This document shows, piece after piece, positions 55,555-64,000 of a DNA stretch of 64,000 nt (its first letter is position 1; every line of letters starts with the position of its first letter). The notes under the pieces were generated by a model, which worked only from the letters and a program-made list of their open reading frames with translations, made no database searches and was not told the origin of the DNA. The stretch lies in NCBI GenBank assembly GCA_950097015.1, contig CATNEN010000005.1, positions 2,595,501 through 2,659,500 on the forward strand, in the 5' to 3' direction. Source of the stretch: Macrostomum hystrix (Eukaryota; Platyhelminthes; Macrostomidae). The position numbers and the translations under genes were made by a program.

Positions 55555-58500
55555 CCTTATCCTCTGTGCTACATCATTATCCCCTGTGCTACATCTCTAT
55601 CCCCTGTGCCACATCTCTATCCCCTGTGCCACATCTCTATCCTCTGTGCCACATCTCTATCCCCTGTGCCACATCTCTATCCTCTGTGCCACATCTCTAT
55701 CCTTTGTGCTACATCTCTATCCTCTGTGCCATATCTCTATTCTCTATCCTCTGTGCCACATCATTATCCTCTGTGCTACATCATTATCCCCTGTGCTACA
55801 TCTCTATCCCCTGTGCTACATCTCTATCCCCTGTGCTACATCTCTATCCCCTGTGCCACATCTCTATCCTCTGTGCTACATCTCTATCCTCTGTGCCACA
55901 TCTCAGGGGCGAGTGGGGTCAGCGGCTAACGTCGCTGCCTCGCACTCCAAAGGACGCTAGTTCGATTCACCCTTCAAGTCACGATTAATTTCGGTACTTG
56001 TTCGGGGGGTTCGGACAGTAGCGACCGGCGGAGGTGCACCATATTTCGTGCAATCAAAGCTTGAAAAATAGCTTCGCTCCTACCTTCTGTGTGACTGTTC
56101 TGCGTTGTATGAGTTATGTGCGTTGGCGCTGGGGCGTTAGACCTTGCGGGGGGTGGCTGGGGGGCGGGTGTACACCGCCGCGTGCTCATCTGGATTTCCG
56201 TCAGCGCGATTGGATAAAGTGTACACTCGCCACCCGGCCCCCCCTGAGGACTGATTTCTATCAGCCTTCCGCCCCGGCTTGGTCTGCTCTGTGCGTGTGC
56301 GGGCCTGGGGTGAGAGGCACTCCGGCTGCCGCCCCCTTCCCCGCTTAGCTTGCTGCTGTGTGTGTGAGGTGCCTGCTCAGGGGAGGCGGCGCGATGGGCG
56401 GCTTTCGCCTAGTTCGCCGGCCTGGGGGCATGCCGTTCCTGTGTCTGTGCGTCAGGTGCCCCAGGCCCCCCTGCAAAGTAAGTAAGTAAGTAAGTGCCAC
56501 ATCTCTATCCTCTGTGCTACATCTCTATCCCCTGTGCCACATCTCTATCCTCTGTGCCACATCTCTATCCCCTGTGCTACATCTCTATCCTCTGTGCCAC
56601 ATCTCTATCCTCTGTGCTACATCTCAATCCTCTGTGCCACATCTCTATCCTCTGTGCCACATCTCTATCCTCTGTGCCACATCTCTATCCCCTGTGCTAC
56701 ATCTCTATCCTCTGTGCTACATCTCAATCCTCTGTGCCACATCTCTATCCTCTGTGCCACATCTCTATCCTCTGTGCCACATCTCTATCCCCTGTGCTAC
56801 ATCTCTATCCTCTGTGCTACATCTCAATCCTCTGTGCCACATAATTATCCCCTGTGCTACATCTCTATCCCCTGTGCTACATCTCTATCCCCTGTGCCAC
56901 ATCTCTATCCTCTGTGCCACATCTCTATCCTCTGTGCCACATCTCTATCCCCTGTGTCACATCTCTATCCTCTGTGCCACATCTCTATCCTGTGTGCTAC
57001 ATCTCTATCCCCTGTGCCACATCTCTATCCTCTGTGCCACATCTCTATCCCCTGTGCCACATCTCTATCCTCTGTGCCACATCTCTATCCTTTGTGCTAC
57101 ATCTCTATCCTCTGTGCCATATCTCTATTCTCTATCCTCTGTGCCACATCATTATCCTCTGTGCTACATCATTATCCCCTGTGCTACATCTCTATCCCCT
57201 GTGCTACATCTCTATCCCCTGTGCTACATCTCTATCCCCTGTGCCACATCTCTATCCTCTGTGCTACATCTCTATCCTCTGTGCCACATCTCAGGGGCGA
57301 GTGGGGTCAGCGGCTAACGTCGCTGCCTCGCACTCCAAAGGACGCTAGTTCGATTCACCCTTCAAGTCACGATTAATTTCGGTACTTGTTCGGGGGGTTC
57401 GGACAGTAGCGACCGGCGGAGGTGCACCATATTTCGTGCAATCAAAGCTTGAAAAATAGCTTCGCTCCTACCTTCTGTGTGACTGTTCTGCGTTGTATGA
57501 GTTATGTGCGTTGGCGCTGGGGCGTTAGACCTTGCGGGGGGTGGCTGGGGGGCGGGTGTACACCGCCGCGTGCTCATCTGGATTTCCGTCAGCGCGATTG
57601 GATAAAGTGTACACTCGCCACCCGGCCCCCCCTGAGGACTGATTTCTATCAGCCTTCCGCCCCGGCTTGGTCTGCTCTGTGCGTGTGCGGGCCTGGGGTG
57701 AGAGGCACTCCGGCTGCCGCCCCCTTCCCCGCTTAGCTTGCTGCTGTGTGTGTGAGGTGCCTGCTCAGGGGAGGCGGCGCGATGGGCGGCTTTCGCCTAG
57801 TTCGCCGGCCTGGGGGCATGCCGTTCCTGTGTCTGTGCGTCAGGTGCCCCAGGCCCCCCTGCAAAGTAAGTAAGTAAGTAAGTGCCACATCTCTATCCTC
57901 TGTGCTACATCTCTATCCCCTGTGCCACATCTCTATCCTCTGTGCCACATCTCTATCCCCTGTGCTACATCTCTATCCTCTGTGCCACATCTCTATCCTC
58001 TGTGCTACATCTCAATCCTCTGTGCCACATCTCTATCCTCTGTGCCACATCTCTATCCTCTGTGCCACATCTCTATCCCCTGTGCTACATCTCTATCCTC
58101 TGTGCTACATCTCAATCCTCTGTGCCACATCTCTATCCTCTGTGCCACATCTCTATCCTCTGTGCCACATCTCTATCCCCTGTGCTACATCTCTATCCTC
58201 TGTGCTACATCTCAATCCTCTGTGCCACATAATTATCCCCTGTGCTACATCTCTATCCCCTGTGCTACATCTCTATCCCCTGTGCCACATCTCTATCCTC
58301 TGTGCCACATCTCTATCCTCTGTGCCACATCTCTATCCCCTGTGTCACATCTCTATCCTCTGTGCCACATCTCTATCCTGTGTGCTACATCTCTATCCCC
58401 TGTGCTACATCTCTATCCCCTGTGCCACATCTCTATCCTCTGTGCCACATCTCTATCCTGTGTGCTACATCTCTATCCTCTGTGCCACATCTCAGGGGCG

Positions 58501-61500
58501 AGTGGGGTCAGCGGCTAACGTCGCTGCCTCGCACTCCAAAGGACGCTAGTTCGATTCACCCTTCAAGTCACGATTAATTTCGGTACTTGTTCGGGGGGTT
58601 CGGACAGTAGCGACCGGCGGAGGTGCACCATATTTCGTGCAATCAAAGCTTGAAAAATAGCTTCGCTCCTACCTTCTGTGTGACTGTTCTGCGTTGTATG
58701 AGTTATGTGCGTTGGCGCTGGGGCGTTAGACCTTGCGGGGGGTGGCTGGGGGGCGGGTGTACACCGCCGCGTGCTCATCTGGATTTCCGTCAGCGCGATT
58801 GGATAAAGTGTACACTCGCCACCCGGCCCCCCCTGAGGACTGATTTCTATCAGCCTTCCGCCCCGGCTTGGTCTGCTCTGTGCGTGTGCGGGCCTGGGGT
58901 GAGAGGCACTCCGGCTGCCGCCCCCTTCCCCGCTTAGCTTGCTGCTGTGTGTGTGAGGTGCCTGCTCAGGGGAGGCGGCGCGATGGGCGGCTTTCGCCTA
59001 GTTCGCCGGCCTGGGGGCATGCCGTTCCTGTGTCTGTGCGTCAGGTGCCCCAGGCCCCCCTGCAAAGTAAGTAAGTAAGTAAGTGCCACATCTCTATCCT
59101 CTGTGCTACATCTCTATCCCCTGTGCCACATCTCTATCCTCTGTGCCACATCTCTATCCCCTGTGCTACATCTCTATCCTCTGTGCCACATCTCTATCCT
59201 CTGTGCTACATCTCAATCCTCTGTGCCACATCTCTATCCTCTGTGCCACATCTCTATCCTCTGTGCCACATCTCTATCCCCTGTGCTACATCTCTATCCT
59301 CTGTGCTACATCTCAATCCTCTGTGCCACATCTCTATCCTCTGTGCCACATCTCTATCCTCTGTGCCACATCTCTATCCCCTGTGCTACATCTCTATCCT
59401 CTGTGCTACATCTCAATCCTCTGTGCCACATAATTATCCCCTGTGCTACATCTCTATCCCCTGTGCTACATCTCTATCCCCTGTGCCACATCTCTATCCT
59501 CTGTGCCACATCTCTATCCTCTGTGCCACATCTCTATCCCCTGTGTCACATCTCTATCCTCTGTGCCACATCTCTATCCTGTGTGCTACATCTCTATCCC
59601 CTGTGCCACATCTCTATCCTCTGTGCCACATCTCTATCCCCTGTGCCACATCTCTATCCTCTGTGCCACATCTCTATCCTTTGTGCTACATCTCTATCCT
59701 CTGTGCCATATCTCTATTCTCTATCCTCTGTGCCACATCATTATCCTCTGTGCTACATCATTATCCCCTGTGCTACATCTCTATCCCCTGTGCTACATCT
59801 CTATCCCCTGTGCTACATCTCTATCCCCTGTGCCACATCTCTATCCTCTGTGCTACATCTCTATCCTCTGTGCCACATCTCAGGGGCGAGTGGGGTCAGC
59901 GGCTAACGTCGCTGCCTCGCACTCCAAAGGACGCTAGTTCGATTCACCCTTCAAGTCACGATTAATTTCGGTACTTGTTCGGGGGGTTCGGACAGTAGCG
60001 ACCGGCGGAGGTGCACCATATTTCGTGCAATCAAAGCTTGAAAAATAGCTTCGCTCCTACCTTCTGTGTGACTGTTCTGCGTTGTATGAGTTATGTGCGT
60101 TGGCGCTGGGGCGTTAGACCTTGCGGGGGGTGGCTGGGGGGCGGGTGTACACCGCCGCGTGCTCATCTGGATTTCCGTCAGCGCGATTGGATAAAGTGTA
60201 CACTCGCCACCCGGCCCCCCCTGAGGACTGATTTCTATCAGCCTTCCGCCCCGGCTTGGTCTGCTCTGTGCGTGTGCGGGCCTGGGGTGAGAGGCACTCC
60301 GGCTGCCGCCCCCTTCCCCGCTTAGCTTGCTGCTGTGTGTGTGAGGTGCCTGCTCAGGGGAGGCGGCGCGATGGGCGGCTTTCGCCTAGTTCGCCGGCCT
60401 GGGGGCATGCCGTTCCTGTGTCTGTGCGTCAGGTGCCCCAGGCCCCCCTGCAAAGTAAGTAAGTAAGTAAGTGCCACATCTCTATCCTCTGTGCTACATC
60501 TCTATCCCCTGTGCCACATCTCTATCCTCTGTGCCACATCTCTATCCCCTGTGCTACATCTCTATCCTCTGTGCCACATCTCTATCCTCTGTGCTACATC
60601 TCAATCCTCTGTGCCACATCTCTATCCTCTGTGCCACATCTCTATCCTCTGTGCCACATCTCTATCCCCTGTGCTACATCTCTATCCTCTGTGCTACATC
60701 TCAATCCTCTGTGCCACATCTCTATCCTCTGTGCCACATCTCTATCCTCTGTGCCACATCTCTATCCCCTGTGCTACATCTCTATCCTCTGTGCTACATC
60801 TCAATCCTCTGTGCCACATAATTATCCCCTGTGCTACATCTCTATCCCCTGTGCTACATCTCTATCCCCTGTGCCACATCTCTATCCTCTGTGCCACATC
60901 TCTATCCTCTGTGCCACATCTCTATCCCCTGTGTCACATCTCTATCCTCTGTGCCACATCTCTATCCTGTGTGCTACATCTCTATCCCCTGTGCTACATC
61001 TCTATCCCCTGTGCCACATCTCTATCCTCTGTGCCACATCTCTATCCTGTGTGCTACATCTCTATCCTCTGTGCCACATCTCAGGGGCGAGTGGGGTCAG
61101 CGGCTAACGTCGCTGCCTCGCACTCCAAAGGACGCTAGTTCGATTCACCCTTCAAGTCACGATTAATTTCGGTACTTGTTCGGGGGGTTCGGACAGTAGC
61201 GACCGGCGGAGGTGCACCATATTTCGTGCAATCAAAGCTTGAAAAATAGCTTCGCTCCTACCTTCTGTGTGACTGTTCTGCGTTGTATGAGTTATGTGCG
61301 TTGGCGCTGGGGCGTTAGACCTTGCGGGGGGTGGCTGGGGGGCGGGTGTACACCGCCGCGTGCTCATCTGGATTTCCGTCAGCGCGATTGGATAAAGTGT
61401 ACACTCGCCACCCGGCCCCCCCTGAGGACTGATTTCTATCAGCCTTCCGCCCCGGCTTGGTCTGCTCTGTGCGTGTGCGGGCCTGGGGTGAGAGGCACTC

Positions 61501-64000
61501 CGGCTGCCGCCCCCTTCCCCGCTTAGCTTGCTGCTGTGTGTGTGAGGTGCCTGCTCAGGGGAGGCGGCGCGATGGGCGGCTTTCGCCTAGTTCGCCGGCC
61601 TGGGGGCATGCCGTTCCTGTGTCTGTGCGTCAGGTGCCCCAGGCCCCCCTGCAAAGTAAGTAAGTAAGTAAGTGCCACATCTCTATCCTCTGTGCTACAT
61701 CTCTATCCCCTGTGCCACATCTCTATCCTCTGTGCCACATCTCTATCCCCTGTGCTACATCTCTATCCTCTGTGCCACATCTCTATCCTCTGTGCTACAT
61801 CTCAATCCTCTGTGCCACATCTCTATCCTCTGTGCCACATCTCTATCCTCTGTGCCACATCTCTATCCCCTGTGCTACATCTCTATCCTCTGTGCTACAT
61901 CTCAATCCTCTGTGCCACATCTCTATCCTCTGTGCCACATCTCTATCCTCTGTGCCACATCTCTATCCCCTGTGCTACATCTCTATCCTCTGTGCTACAT
62001 CTCAATCCTCTGTGCCACATAATTATCCCCTGTGCTACATCTCTATCCCCTGTGCTACATCTCTATCCCCTGTGCCACATCTCTATCCTCTGTGCCACAT
62101 CTCTATCCTCTGTGCCACATCTCTATCCCCTGTGTCACATCTCTATCCTCTGTGCCACATCTCTATCCTGTGTGCTACATCTCTATCCCCTGTGCTACAT
62201 CTCTATCCCCTGTGCCACATCTCTATCCTCTGTGCCACATCTCTATCCTGTGTGCTACATCTCTATCCCCTGTGCCACATCTCTATCCTCTGTGCCACAT
62301 CTCTATCCCCTGTGCCACATCTCTATCCTCTGTGCCACATCTCTATCCTTTGTGCTACATCTCTATCCTCTGTGCCATATCTCTATTCTCTATCCTCTGT
62401 GCCACATCATTATCCTCTGTGCTACATCATTATCCCCTGTGCTACATCTCTATCCCCTGTGCCACATCTCTATCCTCTGTGCTACATCTCTATCCTCTGT
62501 GCCACATCTCAGGGGCGAGTGGGGTCAGCGGCTAACGTCGCTGCCTCGCACTCCAAAGGACGCTAGTTCGATTCACCCTTCAAGTCACGATTAATTTCGG
62601 TACTTGTTCGGGGGGTTCGGACAGTAGCGACCGGCGGAGGTGCACCATATTTCGTGCAATCAAAGCTTGAAAAATAGCTTCGCTCCTACCTTCTGTGTGA
62701 CTGTTCTGCGTTGTATGAGTTATGTGCGTTGGCGCTGGGGCGTTAGACCTTGCGGGGGGTGGCTGGGGGGCGGGTGTACACCGCCGCGTGCTCATCTGGA
62801 TTTCCGTCAGCGCGATTGGATAAAGTGTACACTCGCCACCCGGCCCCCCCTGAGGACTGATTTCTATCAGCCTTCCGCCCCGGCTTGGTCTGCTCTGTGC
62901 GTGTGCGGGCCTGGGGTGAGAGGCACTCCGGCTGCCGCCCCCTTCCCCGCTTAGCTTGCTGCTGTGTGTGTGAGGTGCCTGCTCAGGGGAGGCGGCGCGA
63001 TGGGCGGCTTTCGCCTAGTTCGCCGGCCTGGGGGCATGCCGTTCCTGTGTCTGTGCGTCAGGTGCCCCAGGCCCCCCTGCAAAGTAAGTAAGTAAGTAAG
63101 TGCCACATCTCTATCCTCTGTGCTACATCTCTATCCCCTGTGCCACATCTCTATCCTCTGTGCCACATCTCTATCCCCTGTGCTACATCTCTATCCTCTG
63201 TGCCACATCTCTATCCTCTGTGCTACATCTCAATCCTCTGTGCCACATCTCTATCCTCTGTGCCACATCTCTATCCTCTGTGCCACATCTCTATCCCCTG
63301 TGCTACATCTCTATCCTCTGTGCTACATCTCAATCCTCTGTGCCACATCTCTATCCTCTGTGCCACATCTCTATCCTCTGTGCCACATCTCTATCCCCTG
63401 TGCTACATCTCTATCCTCTGTGCTACATCTCAATCCTCTGTGCCACATAATTATCCCCTGTGCTACATCTCTATCCCCTGTGCTACATCTCTATCCCCTG
63501 TGCCACATCTCTATCCTCTGTGCCACATCTCTATCCTCTGTGCCACATCTCTATCCCCTGTGTCACATCTCTATCCTCTGTGCCACATCTCTATCCTGTG
63601 TGCTACATCTCTATCCCCTGTGCTACATCTCTATCCCCTGTGCCACATCTCTATCCTCTGTGCCACATCTCTATCCTGTGTGCTACATCTCTATCCCCTG
63701 TGCCACATCTCTATCCTCTGTGCCACATCTCTATCCCCTGTGCCACATCTCTATCCTCTGTGCCACATCTCTATCCTTTGTGCTACATCTCTATCCTCTG
63801 TGCCATATCTCTATTCTCTATCCTCTGTGCCACATCATTATCCTCTGTGCTACATCATTATCCCCTGTGCTACATCTCTATCCCCTGTGCTACATCTCTA
63901 TCCCCTGTGCTACATCTCTATCCCCTGTGCCACATCTCTATCCTCTGTGCTACATCTCTATCCTCTGTGCCACATCTCAGGGGCGAGTGGGGTCAGCGGC
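55555..64000. repeat. Macrosatellite: 20-bp minisatellite with embedded SINE, two-unit higher-order repeat
   Basis: The base unit is CTCTGTGCCACATCTCTATC (with CCCCTGTG, GCTAC and CTCAATC variants). A SINE-like element of about 591 bp recurs starting at 55904, 57292, 58493, 59881, 61082, 62510 and 63978. Spacings are 1388, 1201, 1388, 1201, 1428 and 1468 bp. The first four show a higher-order period of 2589 bp with a longer and a shorter minisatellite spacer. Element copies look essentially identical by eye, pointing to recent amplification or homogenisation. The array continues past the window end. Confidence 0.95.
55904..56495 (+). mobile_element. SINE-like element, first of six full copies in the macrosatellite
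   Basis: The head CAGGGGCGAGTGGGGTCAGC looks tRNA-derived, with a box A-like GTGGGGTCAGCGG and a perfect box B GTTCGATTC about 45 bp on. A GC-rich body of about 500 bp and an (AAGT)n tail (AAAGTAAGTAAGTAAGTAAG) follow. GTGCCACATCTC flanks both sides, which could be a target duplication or simply the host repeat. Further copies: 57292-57883, 58493-59084, 59881-60472, 61082-61673, 62510-63101, and a start at 63978. Reading frames inside it (71 and 104 codons) recur only because the element does. Confidence 0.65.

Noticed and set aside
55974-62954. Recurrent 71-, 104- and 68-codon frames (MSTRRCTPAP..., MHHISCNQ..., MVCSVRVRAW...)
   Set aside because: They recur only because the SINE-like element is repeated. 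The frames overlap each other on both strands and show no domain.

Overview
The window is nuclear DNA from an intron-rich animal. Genes are broken into short exons with GT..AG introns, there are tRNA-derived SINEs, and the proteins are typical metazoan ones: villin, a KSR/Raf-family pseudokinase, a sphingomyelin synthase-like enzyme and an SR-type splicing factor. I cannot name the species. One SINE core resembles elements I associate with lophotrochozoans, which is only a weak hint. Adding up the tandem-array spans gives roughly half of the window.

Layout. 1-2813 (+): the 3' end of an SR-like splicing factor (end of RRM, CCHC knuckle, Arg/Asp-rich tail). 2814-4876: intergenic, convergent. 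4877-22951 (-): a complete villin with 16 coding exons, rebuilt exon by exon with matching phases (838 residues: six gelsolin repeats plus headpiece). 22952-24930: divergent intergenic DNA. 24931-25859 (+): a small two-exon gene of unknown function (113 residues). 25860-31207: intergenic, mostly three minisatellites. 31208-54617 (-): a KSR/Raf-family pseudokinase (9 coding exons, 795 residues) with a 14.2-kb intron. That intron contains, on the opposite strand, an uninterrupted sphingomyelin synthase-like gene (34700-35887, 395 residues) and a 7.6-kb array of a 36-bp unit. 54618-64000: KSR upstream DNA, then a macrosatellite in which a ~590-bp SINE-like element embedded in a 20-bp minisatellite is amplified with a two-unit higher-order period (1388 + 1201 bp). 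It runs off the window end.

Where long open reading frames appear (up to 2019 codons), most come from arrays whose period is a multiple of three. I treat these as by-products and not as genes.

No operon-like cooperation is visible; the genes belong to separate processes (splicing, actin bundling, Ras-MAPK scaffolding, sphingolipid synthesis). The notable architecture is the nested antisense lipid-synthase gene, the separate minisatellite in almost every large intron, and the SINE-bearing macrosatellite. All gene calls rest on reading motifs and splice phases by eye; no database search was run.
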